Origin: Larix kaempferi
Lineage: Eukaryota; Streptophyta; Pinopsida; Pinales; Pinaceae
Length of the DNA: 64,000 nucleotides
Reading direction: 5' to 3'
Assembly (NCBI GenBank): GCA_027924585.1
Contig: BSBM01003518.1
Coordinates: 1-64,000 of the forward strand
Numbering within the stretch: position 1 is the first letter of the stretch; each line of letters starts with the position of its first letter. This document shows, in pieces, positions 1 to 11,560 of this stretch. The position numbers and the translations under genes are program-made. Under the pieces are notes generated by a model that saw only the letters and a program-made list of their open reading frames with translations, was not told where the DNA came from and did not search any database.

Positions 1-1110
1 ACCATCCAAACACTTCCACAGTAAACTCTACTAGTGAAAGAAACTGCTGTTATACCAAATTGATCCATTTACAGCTCGACTGAAGCCAACCGGTTAGCCT
101 ACAACTTACTGGGGGATTTTATCTATTGAGTCAACTCCGCAAGCTTAGTTGGAATCACAAAGTCCACTCAATGAGCCGACAAAATGCTTAAGGATCCATT
201 ATTGGGTGCAAAACCCATATGTTAATATAACCGTTATACATCGACAACAAACACAACAATCACATCAAACGACTCGGAGAAGAGTCTTATGATTGGATAA
301 AACCCTCAAGGGGAATAAAAACTCAATGATATATTAATGTCCGGAAATTACAACAATGCTAACTTTTCAAAAGGTGGCGAACCCAGCTTGGGCCACAAGA
401 AGACAACTCGTTTTTATGAGTAAATAAATTGTAGTTATTTCCCACCTGGATTAGTAGACCTATTAGTATATTTATTATTTAGGTTATTTAGTGACTTACA
501 GTATATTTATCACTTCGTTAATAGTTGAGTTCTAGAGGCAAGAGAATAGAAGCCTTTAGGCGAGAGAATAGGCGCCTGCTCGACGAACTCGTTTCGACGA
601 ACTCGTTAACAAGCCATTTCCTTTCTTTTACTAAGTGGGCTTATAACACCGAATTAAGACCTGCGGGTTAAGTTGGCTTCCTCGAACACGCTACGCCAAC
701 CAGTAAACACACTGGAGATGCCTTTACTGTGAGGGTAATACCGTGAACCAGGCATTTTATTCCTCTGGTGTAGTTGAGAGTACTTTTATCCCGCTATTTC
801 ATAAACATATTGAACACTATTTGAAGACTATTTACACAGATAGGGGATGGTTCGCTCATCCAAGAAGAAATAATGAAATGCCAGAGGGAAGTAACATAAT
901 ATTCTTTATATTAAATAACGGGAGCAAATAGAAAGCTCTCCGAGCCAATTACAATTCAGTATATAAGCCGAGGCCAGGTTTAATCTAAAATCATTTCAAA
1001 CTACTAAATCATAACTACTACATACTGCACGTAACTGAAATAAAGGTAAAGGCCGGCCCGGAGATTGGCAAAACTTGGAGAAGGCAGAAGCTTCGTCGAA
1101 CCCTTTCAAT
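1..1110. other. Unassigned region, left edge
   Basis: No gene is recognised. An open frame at 743-931 (62 codons, GTG start) has no domain, repeat or membrane segment I can name, and its length is expected by chance. The stretch holds one short tandem duplication (581-608) and otherwise ordinary AT-leaning sequence with many stops in all frames. Confidence 0.6.
581..608. repeat. 14-bp tandem duplication
   Basis: The unit cgacgaactcgttt occurs twice head to tail, with one difference in the last base. Just upstream, 'gagaata' and 'ggcg' motifs also repeat, so the tract looks like small slippage duplications. Confidence 0.9.
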
Positions 1111-1356
1111 TTATTGGCGCGCCAAGATGACAGCCCGAATAATTAGTGCTTGCTGCTCTTCGTGCAGCGCTTTCTTCCTGTTTTCGAGAAAGCAAATATT
1201 ATGCTGCAGAGTCAGCATACGCTCTCTTAGTTCATCTGGGGCAACAGAAGGCAGATGCTCCCAAAATTCGGCCAGACGCTCCCTGCATTCGCGCAGATCG
1301 TTCTCCACGCGCGGGATCTCCTGTCCAACGTGAAAGAGCCTGTTACTAACATCCAT
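1111..1356 (-). CDS. Hypothetical 81-residue helical, coiled-coil-like protein
   Basis: An ATG-to-TAA open frame of 81 codons, not recognised as any family. The protein is rich in Glu, Arg, Leu and Gln, with alternating charges and regularly spaced hydrophobic residues through most of its length (for example VENDLRECRERLAEFWEHL near residues 17-35 and LENRKKALHEEQQALI near 57-72). That suggests two amphipathic helices separated by a proline-containing turn near residues 36-40 (PSVAP). No signal peptide or membrane segment is visible. Third codon positions look more GC-rich than the surrounding DNA, which is why I favour real or formerly real coding sequence over chance. It could be a piece of a retroelement Gag coiled coil, a captured nuclear or foreign exon, or a lineage-specific gene. 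An overlapping plus-strand frame is taken as its shadow. Confidence 0.4.
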   Translation of the reverse strand: MDVSNRLFHVGQEIPRVENDLRECRERLAEFWEHLPSVAPDELRERMLTLQHNICFLENRKKALHEEQQALIIRAVILARQ

Positions 1357-1360
1357 TATT

Positions 1361-1418
1361 AACTAAGCGGGAATTAGACGAGATGGATACTACTTGATTC
1401 ACTAACTAAGCGGAATTA
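1361..1418. repeat. Direct repeat upstream of the 81-residue frame
   Basis: The motif aactaagcggaatta occurs at 1404-1418 and, with one extra g, at 1361-1376. It lies immediately upstream of the minus-strand start codon at 1356. A regulatory role is only a guess; it may be a simple duplication. Confidence 0.6.
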
Positions 1419-1586
1419 AAACCACCCCCCAAATAGAAAAGAATTTTGTTCACTTTTCAGATCAGAAGTGCCCTCCTTTGATTGAAAATATAGAGCTAAA
1501 TGAGCCTCTATTTATAGTCATTTTGGGGGCCCTGGGACTTATAAGTCACGAGGGCGAGGTGGTACTCAAATAGTCAAATGGACCCA

Positions 1587-1720
1587 TGACATGTCTGGCT
1601 TGACATGATTCCTTTGGTCTGCCGAATCGTCTGCCAGATTCAGTTCGTGACATGTCTGGCTTGACATGATTCCTTTGGTCTGCCGAATCGTCTGCCGAAT
1701 CGTCTGCCAGATTCAGTTCG
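1587..1720. repeat. 61-bp tandem duplication with a nested 12-bp duplication
   Basis: Two head-to-tail copies at about 1587-1647 and 1648-1720 match essentially base for base. The second copy is 12 bp longer because ctgccgaatcgt is itself duplicated inside it. The near identity means the duplication is recent relative to the decayed arrays elsewhere in the window. An apparent minus-strand frame through it (1546-1731) is a product of the repeat. Confidence 0.97.
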
Positions 1721-1780
1721 ATAGGATCCACCTAAAAGCCAGTACTTTTCATCGAATCACATGGGGGCATTGTCAGATCC

Positions 1781-2119
1781 GTGGCATGTTTCACTCCAAT
1801 CACCCATGAATATAAAGCATATGCCTCGAGAAAGGCACTCGCCGGCAAATCCAGTTTTGCCAGCAATATAAGACTAAGAGATGAAGGGGTTAAATCCGGG
1901 CTACTTCAGGTTATTCCCGACTTCCAACCAGACTTTTTGATAAGCCCACCCTCTGGCAACCAGTGCATAATACTTTCAATAAATGACCTGAAGTCACATC
2001 GTACATTGCCCTCCCAGCTATATCGGACATTGATGCTGCTCACCATACCGGGTACCAAAAAGTCCAGTCATCCTGCCAAAAATAGCCTCAAAATAGCCTC
2101 CGAATCCAAGGAACTATAA
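1781..2119 (+). CDS. Hypothetical open frame, 112 codons, doubtful
   Basis: This is one of the longer open frames in the left part of the window, but it starts with GTG and shows no recognisable domain, signal peptide or membrane segment. The predicted protein is Ser- and Lys-rich near its end, where the DNA carries a small duplication (two 'aatagcctc' copies near 2083-2100). Such a frame can arise by chance in 64 kb, so I rate it as probably non-coding. Confidence 0.12.
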   Translation: MACFTPITHEYKAYASRKALAGKSSFASNIRLRDEGVKSGLLQVIPDFQPDFLISPPSGNQCIILSINDLKSHRTLPSQLYRTLMLLTIPGTKKSSHPAKNSLKIASESKEL

Positions 2120-2430
2120 TTAATAGCGGCTATAAAGTCTTGTCCGGTTATTAATATACGTAGTTGGGAAAGCAAGGTTCGCACTATAATTAAGAAGAAG
2201 TCTTTGCCCTACTACTATTATTAATTGGGCAAGGTCCGACCGAGGTTATTGCCCGCTAAAGTGGGCTTGGGCAAGTATTATTAGACGGACAAAAACAAAT
2301 TGACCTTTAATTGGGGAATTCATGTGCACTCGCTTGTTCAGCCTATTGGTCACTTGGTTAAGGTAGTATAAACACAGAATCTATCTAGTCTTCGTCTTTA
2401 GGTAATAATAAGTTTATGATAAAGCCAGAA
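2120..2430. other. Unassigned spacer
   Basis: I see no gene or clear repeat. Several 'attattaattgggcaagg'-like phrases recur between 2160 and 2280, suggesting a strongly decayed short repeat. Confidence 0.4.
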
Positions 2431-2730
2431 GCGTGCCGGCATAGGTATAGACATAGACATAGGCAGTATCAGTCGATCCAGTTGAACCATATATTCTGTT
2501 GTTTAAGCTGTGGATCCATATCCAGTACCATCAGCAGTAGTAGACCATACAGTATATCCAGTTGAACGAACAGCTTTATGTTTAACCAGTTTGGATAGCT
2601 AGAATCACTAGTATAAGCATAAGCAGATGTTGAGTAAGTATGGAATAATTAATATGACCCAGTAGCAGCATTTGAACCAGAGCTAGTTGGACCAGTCGAA
2701 TACCCCCGTTCCATCCCTTTCACCGACCAA
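2430..2730 (-). repeat. Degenerate Ala/Ser/Thr/Gly-type repeat, copy 1
   Basis: Read on the minus strand this tract is built from variants of ttcaactgg, gctgatgg and gctactgg. One stretch would read STGYTVWSTTADGTGY. It resembles the tracts at 3330-3880, 35.93-36.07 kb and 46.34-46.87 kb. Frames are broken, so this is a decayed tandem repeat rather than a gene. Confidence 0.55.
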
Positions 2731-3329
2731 GCAGCATAGTTCTAATAATTCATACGTCTTTTATTACTTATTAATGCAAAGGTGCTTATTAATGTTATTG
2801 TTCTAGTTCCAATCGATTCAGTTGCAATGTGTTATATGTTGTCTTGGTTCTTTATTCAGTTCCAGTTACCAATCAGGATTATATAGTTGCTTCACCCCGT
2901 TCCTTCACTTGTAAAGCCCACTCTGCCTTGGCTAAAGAGAAACTAGAGAAACTATAGTTCCAATTAGTGCTAATTTCTACTTGGCTTACCAAACTTCTTG
3001 GTTACAGCGAACAACAACCAATGCTATTTTGTTTGGTCTAAACTCACATCTTTTATACGTTTCACTTTTCGCATCGATAATACGTCCTATGCAACAGAAT
3101 AAAATGATCTAACTCTCTATCTCTCTTCTTAGTTATTAGCGCCCCATGCCTGACAATCCAAGGTGAAAGCCGTAGTCTCCATTCTTTGACAGTCCCAATA
3201 GCCTTCTACAAAATAGCCCCATGGCAGCTAATTAAGACTATCTTAGTTCATTTTTTATAATTTGATGTTTTTTTATCGGCTTATAAGAGGTTTCACAACA
3301 GTCAGCAGAGCTCTCAGTTTTTTAATCCA
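2731..3329. other. Unassigned spacer
   Basis: No gene or RNA is recognised. The sequence is AT-leaning with scattered 'ccagttcc/ccaattagt' phrases. An array origin is possible but not demonstrable by eye. Confidence 0.4.
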
Positions 3330-3880
3330 CAGATCAAGATCGAGACCCAGAACCAGTGAATATGCCTATAATTTACCCCGAAATAAAGAGTAAAGGTATC
3401 ACCTGCAGTAGAGATAGAAGTGGAGGCAGCCACATATCCGGTTGATACGAGACCATAGGTTTACCGAGTTTCAGGAGCATCACCGGTGAAGGCAAGAGCT
3501 GCGTAAGAAGCACCTGTTGATTGAGTTTACCCCTTTTAAGGACCACTACCCCACCTAGTTACAATTGATGACCCATAACTCCCAGCATTACTAAACAGCA
3601 GCATAAGGGTCAGCATCGGAGCTAGTAGTAAGGGTTTTACTAGAATGGCATTGATCTAGAGCCAGTTGTTTCAAACCCATAAGGAGCATAGCCCGTTCCA
3701 GTCCCTAGTTTACCTAGAAGCAATGAATATGGGCATAAAGGTGAGAGCTTTACCAATTGAACCTATTTAAATCAGAACCACCAAAAGTAGAGGTGAAGGT
3801 CTAAGAGACAGTCTAAAAGGTTAAAAGCCCTAGTTTCGAAACTGGAAGCACGAGTGATTTATCATCCGGCTTAAAAGCGC
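3330..3880 (-). repeat. Degenerate Ala/Ser/Thr/Gly-type repeat, copy 2
   Basis: On the minus strand the tract carries the same phrases as copy 1 (for example STGYVAASTSISTAGD and GASYAALAFTGDA), again in frames broken by stops. Phrases such as 'gcttatgctgctg' recur at irregular spacing. I read it as a second remnant of the same repeat family. Confidence 0.5.
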
Positions 3881-5150
3881 AAGGATTTATTTCTGGAAGA
3901 TCGCCATACAATCACTTTCCCTACGTAAACTGGTAACGACGGGTATTTCTAAGTTACGATAAGATGCTTTGTTTATTAGCTTTTTATTGCTTGATTTACT
4001 TAGTTGGCTTAGTAGATTTATGACTTAGACTGGCTTAGTTTATTTACTGGCTTCACTAGGCTAAAATAAAGACTAGCTCGCGCAATTCTATATAAGCTTT
4101 GTATTATACTAGCTTTACTAGTTAACTAGCTAGATATGATTTCTACTCGACTGGCTAAATACTCTAAATACTAGCAATAAGATAAGAATGTGAGAAGATA
4201 TAATACTAGCAATAAAATAAGAATACTAGCTTAGTTGGAAATAAATACCAGCATTTAAACCATATACATCGACGAAATTAAAACCATACGGAAAGAAATA
4301 TTAAACCAGTATTAAACCATATTGAAAGAGTATTTAAACCAAATATAGCTTAATACATATGGTCTTATAAATATATCGTATTAACACATTTACAGTGTAT
4401 AAATAGAATAGTTCCACTATGTTTATACACGTAGTTATTAATTATGCTAATGCTAAGTGGTTGTCCCATGTGTCACTAGACCATAAGGATAACCTCGTAA
4501 AATAGTCTTAAATTAACAAAGTGGCAGCCAGGGCATAATTGTTTCCATGCTTGGACATGATCGAGATCCTAATCCAATGAGGCAACCTTGGTCTAAAAAA
4601 AGTACAAAAAGCGTTATGACAACACAATAAAATGAAAAAGAAAAAAGGGGGGAATGGTTGAGAAAATGCTGGGGTTTTAAGCTTACCTTTTAAGCCCTAA
4701 CCTCTAATTAACCATGATGAGGCCACCTGAAGTATAGACGATGGAGATGAAGTTAAAACATGGGTTGTTAGTTGCAATAAATGGGTTTAAATAAATGACC
4801 ACCATATAATGAAATATTTTTATATAAAGTATGATTTCAAACTAAAGATAAGATTCTATTTGTAACTACAAACTCAAGGAATCTTTTATTAATTAGCACT
4901 TTTCTTCAGATCCATTAGATTCATTAGCACTCGAGATCCTAGCCATTGCCTTCATTCTTATTGCATTGATGGTTACCTCCAACCTCAATATTGCATTTCA
5001 TTCTGCAAGCCATAAGCCCATAAGCAAGGCTCCCCACTCAATTTCGGGCGCACGTGCTGCAGTAATATTTTGATAATGTCATGCACTTCATATAGATGCC
5101 CTGTATGGCTATTGCCCATGTAGGTATAAACTGAGTTTTTAAGTAACTAA
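3881..5150. other. Unassigned AT-rich stretch with weak repeats
   Basis: Between 3960 and 4130 phrases like 'ttagttggcttagt' recur. Between 4240 and 4340 'attaaaccat' and 'tttaaacc' recur every 20-30 bp. The remainder, including a mixed stretch around 4640-5100, shows no recognisable gene. Confidence 0.5.
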
Positions 5151-5153
5151 CTA

Positions 5154-5459
5154 ATGAAATCTCACTTATATATTTTTTCGCAGTTGGGTAGTTGCTTCCC
5201 TGAAGGTAATCCACCAGTTATTTGGTTTCCATGCTCCTTATCCCTAGCTAGAACCTCTCAAGGTGCCAAAAATAGCTCTGATGAGTTGTATCTAGTTGTG
5301 CTTGATATTATAACCTATCATCTTTGGGGATCTTATCTATATTTACTTTATGTTTTACTTAAAAAGGTTTTGGTGTGCATTGCAGGTCTAAAACATGCAT
5401 GCAAATTGCATTGGAAATTGAGGCAAGAGGTTGTAGCGTTGGAGACATCTTGCATCTAG
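5154..5459 (+). CDS. Hypothetical open frame, 101 codons, doubtful
   Basis: The frame opens with ATG and contains a hydrophobic stretch near residues 48-75 (Leu/Ile/Val/Tyr-rich) that could be a membrane segment, followed by a Lys/His-containing tail. No family is recognised. Composition is like the AT-rich flanks, and no upstream signal is visible. A chance frame is the simplest explanation. Confidence 0.13.
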   Translation: MKSHLYIFSQLGSCFPEGNPPVIWFPCSLSLARTSQGAKNSSDELYLVVLDIITYHLWGSYLYLLYVLLKKVLVCIAGLKHACKLHWKLRQEVVALETSCI

Positions 5460-5573
5460 GTTTTATTTACCCTTATAAATTTATCAGTGCTAATTGAACA
5501 ACAACTTTATTAAGCCATACCATCTATGTATGTTGAGACCGCAGAAAAATAATATGCTTTATATAATAAAACA

Positions 5574-5588
5574 CCCGAGGTACAAGGG
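5574..5588. repeat. Micro-element 'cccgaggtacgaggg', copy 1
   Basis: The sequence cccgaggtacaaggg is one of seven near-identical short elements in the window. It is followed by a small palindromic tract with repeated 'acccgtg' (5593-5630). Confidence 0.6.
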
Positions 5589-6960
5589 TTGGAACCCGTG
5601 GTTCACGATCAACACCCGTGTTACACTTCCAATGGACATATTACTTTTTACACTTACTTTTACCCGTCCATAAAGGCGAGAGAGCTCGACCAAGCTCCAG
5701 GGAGAATGAGAGAGACAGGCAAGCAAGTAAACACCTAATAAGTTGATCACATACACCAGATAAGTCACGTACACCTTTATTTATGGAGTCACCTGAACAG
5801 ATAAAACCTTGAATCGCTGGGTGCTACTTACAAACCTTTCCGAGAGTGAGCTAATCAACCCTCTTCCTTTGGTCGAGCGGCTCCGCCCAAGGCGAGTAAT
5901 CTAGGATAAAAGAGGCCCTCCTACTATCCGAGTATAGAATAACAGAGGTTCCTCACCCTCACCCTGTAATGCCGCGTAATTACATATTTATATAAAGAAT
6001 GAACGACAGCCTTTCACTTCATTATTTATTTGATAAATATATGATATAAATGCATGCCAGTAGGAGCGAGCAACGACCTATTCGACTTGTACTATTTGAT
6101 TGACAGGCGTTGGGGTAATTAATTGCTAACAAACAAATTGCATGGGTCTAACACTTAAACCCTTTGATTGCCTCACTATTGGACTATTGCCTGCATTGCG
6201 GGGACGTTCCTTTTCAAATGTGCTGAAAGCCGTTCCTAATATATTTATTAATAAAGTAAGCTTGAGCTATCTCTACACTATGTATGGACTGGCAATCGTT
6301 AATGCATTTGGGTGGGTAGGTCCCAACTAACCAACTAATAATGGGCCGAGTGGTCCCTGGACGGATAAAGAATTGGTTTATTCCCTAATATCATTAGCAG
6401 TACAGACATAATAGTGGGTGGATTCATGCCTTCCGCGTTACCCCTTATATATTGTTTTTTATTAAACTCTTTCAGAGCGAGCCATCCTTTATTTTAATAT
6501 AGGCTCTGCTTTGGCTACGGCCAGCTACTAAGAATTTCTTTATTCAGGCAACAAGCAAAAGCCCTTTACGTTCTGCTTTTTATTATTCCCTCCATCTACA
6601 AAGCAAGTGCTAATCCGCTCCAGCTAATTCCTTCTTTCTTTGACTGGTGAGATGGTAGGATGCCAGTTGGCCCCTATTCTATATCAGGTGGTGGTGTATT
6701 TAATATAATAAGTAAGGATTTTTCATTTGACGGGCAGGGAGGAAGGCAAAGCACCTCACCTTTGAGTGGCAGCAATAAGGTATTTCCTCATGTCCCATAA
6801 GCGAAAGCTTAGTGGCTTGGCTGACTAGAGTTATTGATTGGACAGCCGATCATGCAGGTAAGGCGAAGCCTACCTATTTATTGGGGAAAGCCAGGAGCGA
6901 CAGCTTAGTGGTTGCTTTCCTGGATAGATTTCATTTACAGCTCAGAGGAATCAGGACTGA
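5589..6960. other. Unassigned stretch with a short duplication
   Basis: No gene is recognised. A phrase near 5877 (ggtcgagcggctcc) recurs inverted near 55.70 kb. The segments gcgaaagcttagtggcttgg (6801-6820) and gcgacagcttagtggttgc (6897-6915) are diverged copies about 96 bp apart. An open frame at 6142-6330 (62 codons, ATG) is of chance length and has no recognisable motif. Confidence 0.5.
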
Positions 6961-9200
6961 AGGTTACTCTATGTGCTTTTAATTCCATGGATATCATACC
7001 AATTATGTCAAGGTAATTACATAATAAACCTAATATTGGATACGTGTAAGTATAGTTTTATATGTGACTCCAATATACTGTACTAATACAGTGTCTTATG
7101 AGGTCTATGGGTTCCACTTACCTATTCTAATATGAGCCTTACTGTTTATTATGGTAATAAGCTCTTATTATATATGGGCTTATCACAAGTAGTAACAGGT
7201 TGATTTACACTGATCTGTATTACGCTCAATACATGTATAAGGGTTTAGTTACTTAATACTCTAATTACCATTGATTAGGTCTCTAATTACGATAAGCTCA
7301 TTAAACCCCAAAGTATTAGCATAGGTTCAATATTATCCTTGTTTCATGCTTACTTACACAGTGAATGGTGTTAAGCTTGTACATAACTAGTATAAACCAC
7401 CATTGCTTATGGTAAAGTATCAGCAGTGATTTAATATTCATAATCCATACATGCCTTCTATGGTTATTTATTACTCATATAAGTAGAAGGTGTCGAAACA
7501 TGGTATCTATCAGCTTTCATGTCTAAGTACTATGAATACTAATATCTATTCCCTTTATGTTATGTCTAAATACCATAAGTATCAAGCGGTTCAATATGAT
7601 TAAACAGTAACTTAACTCCAATATAAGTGATGTTTCAACTCCATTGCCTTAAGCTTAATATAAGAAAGAAGAAACCATGTGTTCATAGTTAAAGCTCTTT
7701 TTTTTTATTAACATGATATGGAGAATCACACATAGCTATTCCCATTAAAGCTGATCTTTATTATAGATAGTAAACACCATTGCTTTAATTACTTGTAAAC
7801 ACTATCAATCCTACCATATAGGGAAATGTAAACAGGAAGTGATTGGGGTCTTTTTTAATATGGGACATGATAAGCTATTACACTATGATTACTCTTGTAA
7901 CTACTTATGTATCAGTATTAATTACGTGATCTAACTCATTACATTAACACGACACTCATAAGGTATAAGCATAATAATGGACGTGTTTTATTCATTATGT
8001 TATAACGTGTATCACCTTAGTAACTCCTATTATTTTAACATATAAGCAGTGATTGACCTAATTAGCTTATCTGATCTAACATGCTGTGATTAGAACATAG
8101 TACAAAGGTTTGTAATCTCTAGTATTCCAATGGTATTATAGCTTATGATGCTGATATTACTAGTACTGTGCTCATATTCTTTCTATACCAGCTTCCTTAT
8201 CCTGGGATAGCTTTATTAGGGTAATGCTTAACATTATTACTAGTGCCCATTGATTACAGAAGCTTTAGTACTCATATCTCTAAGGCTTGTACGCTATAGT
8301 GAACCCACTGCTTATTATGCATAATATATAATACCGTATTACTTATAGACATGAGGTAATGAAGCTAGAAGGTTACTAATGGCACTGATTATGCTATAGT
8401 GATAAGGTTGTAGTTTCTAGAACACTGATAGAGTTGGAATTAAAGCAAATGTATAGTAAGTAACCAAACAGCTTAGCTAAGGTACATATTAAAGTATAAA
8501 GGTAATAGCAATGTAACCTTGTATGTTATTACAACTACTCTGGTTTGTGGAAACAAACGAGCTACTTAAACGTTATGATAAGGATCAATATATGTAAACT
8601 ATGCCTTTAAATGCCATAGATAAGAGTAATGTTCTACGTATTATCCAGGTTAGTGAGAATAGCTGTGATTACTGGTATCCTAATAAGGTTGAATACTAGT
8701 AGATCGTATTGGTAACGTGCTTGAACCTTTTCATGGAAGCTCTTAGTAATATGTGTAATGATTACAGAAACAAGGTGATTAGTCATACTAGTGAATCAGC
8801 TTACTTATAGGATTAGTCATATGTGCTCTGCTCTAATAAGCAGTATAACATGAATGGTGTTCATAGCTTGTAGACATAACTCCTTGTAATGCTTGTTTAA
8901 CACGTATGAAATCACAGTAAATCAATGGGATCCAAAGGGATTATACCATTAGCTTCATCCTAACAGTAGTGGAACAAAAAGCTCGTTGTAAGCTCGTGAT
9001 TAGTACTAGCTAGTTTACTTATATAATGAGATCACTTATACATAATAACCACTTGCTTATCTCTAACTAATACATGCTTGTTACGGTCATCCTTGGTCAT
9101 GAGCATATCCCTAATCAATGAAGCGCCTGATTACAGAGTGTATGGTACATGCTTAAACTAGAGCTTATATTAGAATAAGGCATTCAGGAATAAAGCACTT
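6961..9200. other. AT-rich gene desert with recurring 'tgattac' phrases
   Basis: All six frames are closed, with no frame of 60 codons. Related phrases recur without regular period: 'aatgattacag', 'ttgattacaga', 'ctgattacagag', 'agctcttagtaatatg', 'cttatgg'. The texture is that of an old, heavily mutated AT-rich tandem array. No RNA gene is recognised. Confidence 0.55.
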
Positions 9201-10030
9201 GCTGGCCGGCCCCCTACCACTCATCAGGCTGGAATAAGTAACTCTCTTGCAGGCCATCCCTCCCAAGAATAATAATGGGCATTATCCCTACTATTTATAT
9301 TATATGTTGCAGGGAGCTAAGTAATTTTAGGGCAGTTATATTCGTCCTTAATCCACTCGACAAGCCCCGCTTGCCATGTATATAAAAGCACCTTTTTCGG
9401 GGTGCTAAAAAGCATCTTGTTACCCCGCTTTATTTCCTTAGAATCCCTTAGGCTATTTACTATTATATATTATATCTGTCATTGTCCAATACTCTTTTAA
9501 GAAAGATGGGTTGGATTTTATCTCTTAGGAAGGATGAATGCTTTGGATCTTACCTTACTTACTTACTCCAACGGGCACATTGTATCTATCTCTTGCCTAT
9601 GGATGAACCTTACTTGTTGCTGTGGCAGAGAGGAGGAAATTACTATATCTGATTTAAAGGCGCCCACATTTGACCTTGCCCTCCCTTTGGTCAAGCAAGC
9701 CTTTCGTTTTTAAAGCCACTTTATTATTTCATATATCACACGATAAGGTTCATTGTGTAGATTTTAATCTATACTACGATACTTATTGAAGCCTATACCA
9801 TGGGGACTTATTTGAACCCATTAATTTCAGGTTTAAAGCATGTACTGCGATACCCCCTAAAACTACGGGGACTTCTTTGAAAGAGATAAATAAATACTGC
9901 CTGCTAGTATAACTGCCATGTTAGTAGGCTAAAACCTGTTAGGACAGGCCCTAGTGGTTGAGTTAGTGTCGTGTTTTAGTTTCGTGTTATGGTACGAACT
10001 AAGAAAGGTAGATTGGACAAAGGTAAAAGT
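9201..10030. other. Unassigned spacer
   Basis: Nothing recognisable. The stretch contains 'ggggacttctttgaaag'-like and 'ggggacttatttgaaccc'-like phrases near 9800 and 9870 that may be a diverged duplication. Confidence 0.45.
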
Positions 10031-10081
10031 TAATCTAATAAGTTTCTTTTTAGTTTAATCCAATAAGTTTCTTTTTAGTTT
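10031..10081. repeat. 26-bp tandem duplication
   Basis: The unit ending in aataagtttctttttagttt occurs twice head to tail, with a single substitution and a one-base length difference. It appears to be a recent slippage event. Confidence 0.95.
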
Positions 10082-10198
10082 ATTTGGAGCTATATTGGAG
10101 TTAGGCTAGAGCTGTTTTGCTATAAGAATAAAAAAGCAAAAATCTTTTTTTCAATTACTGGGGCAACGAGTTTTGTCAATCTTGCCATTGGGAAAGAG

Positions 10199-10795
10199 AT
10201 GTACAGTAACCCTACTGGTAAAGGGGTAAGTAACTTTATAAAGGCGGCACAGTAGCTTTACCAATAAATATTTATAAAGGGGCTAACTTTATATATAAAT
10301 AACCCAATAAAGAGGGTATTGTAACCTAATAAATAAAGGGGTCGAGAAAGAGGTACGGTACCTCACTGGAAAAGAAGTAGGTGGGTTAACCAACCTTACC
10401 AAGAAATAGGTAAAGTAACCTCACTATAAAAGAGGAATGTTAACCCTAACCAATAAAAGGTGTGGTGACCCTAGCTGATTAAAGAGGTAACCTAACCGAT
10501 AAATAGGTCTAGTATTTCAAAAAGGGTATGGTATCAGAGAATGATGCATGGTAACCTTACAAATAAGGTATTATAACTTTATTTAGAAGGTAGTAAAATA
10601 ACCTTATTAATAAAAGAGGTATAGTGATCTAGCCAATAAAGAGGAAACCCTTTACTTATAAAGTGGTATGGAAACCTTACTAATAAACCAATACGTTTAT
10701 GGTATAGTTATGATAACCTGAAGTTACGGTAACCTTACTGGGGAAAGAGGTACAGTAGCCTAACTGAGAAGGGGGTATATGAACCTTCGTTACCA
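10199..10795. repeat. Degenerate tandem array, unit about 27-40 bp
   Basis: About fifteen diverged copies of a unit resembling aaagaggtatggtaacct plus taaccaat run without interruption. Good examples lie near 10310-10345, 10435-10500, 10610-10650 and 10725-10770. Copies differ by substitutions and small indels. The array closes the reading frames and is non-coding. Confidence 0.8.
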
Positions 10796-11560
10796 AGTAT
10801 ATATAAACAAAACCAAGTATATAGACACAAAGAAGGGTAGGCTTAATCTTACCGAGAGAGAGGTTAGGACAAAATGCTAGGAAAAACATGCACGATAGCC
10901 GATATGCTCTATCAGCCAGAAGTGCGCTTTAAAACGCCTTGCCCTCAGCGGACAAGCAACTCCGTTCGTTTTTATGTAAAAAACCTTTGGGTTCTTTTTT
11001 AGTGAGGCGCTGGCCCTTACCAAAAGCCTAATGAGCTGGTCTAATGAGTTTTTGAGTAAGTCCCATTTTAAGTCAAGCCGTTTAACCTAAGCGGGGGTAA
11101 TCCATAAGCACCCCAATTCCCCTGCCTTCTATATCCTGCCTATACGCTTTCTGCCCTGCCCGATGCAAAGCGAAGTGGTACGAATCAAAGCGATCAAAGC
11201 CGAATAAACAAAGGCCTAACCTGGTGGTGGTTTGAAGCTTACCCCTACCCTACCTAAAGTCCCTAAAGACAACGGTCCTAAAGACAAATGGGGAGTACCT
11301 AAAGCCCTCAACCCTCAACCCTAAAGACAAGTGGGGTCCGCATAAAACCAAGTGCAAGTGCCTCCGAAACACGCTTACTCTCGCTTGCTAACTCACCAAA
11401 GCGATAGCGAAGCAATTTGACCAGGCAGTCAACTCACTTAGTGCTGGGTTTGCCCTAAAGGGGTTTACAAGTACGTCCTTGCCCTTAGTCTCTGAGCCAC
11501 GAGCATAACCCGATTCTCTTTGCCTTAGTATCATCGACCTTATTTTCCTGGCCTTACTTC
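10796..11560. other. Unassigned, with short repeats
   Basis: Around 11260-11330 'cctaaagacaa' recurs three times with spacers. Around 11120-11160 the phrase tatacgctttctgccctgcc also occurs, slightly altered, near 55.98 kb and 48.42 kb. No gene is recognised. Confidence 0.5.

Noticed and set aside
1051-1130. Rare-cutter-like sites ggccggcc and ggcgcgcc near each other, suggesting vector sequence
   Set aside because: The ggcgcgcc site lies inside a plausible coding end, the flanks are not recognisable vector, and ggccggcc also occurs near 9205. Chance is sufficient.
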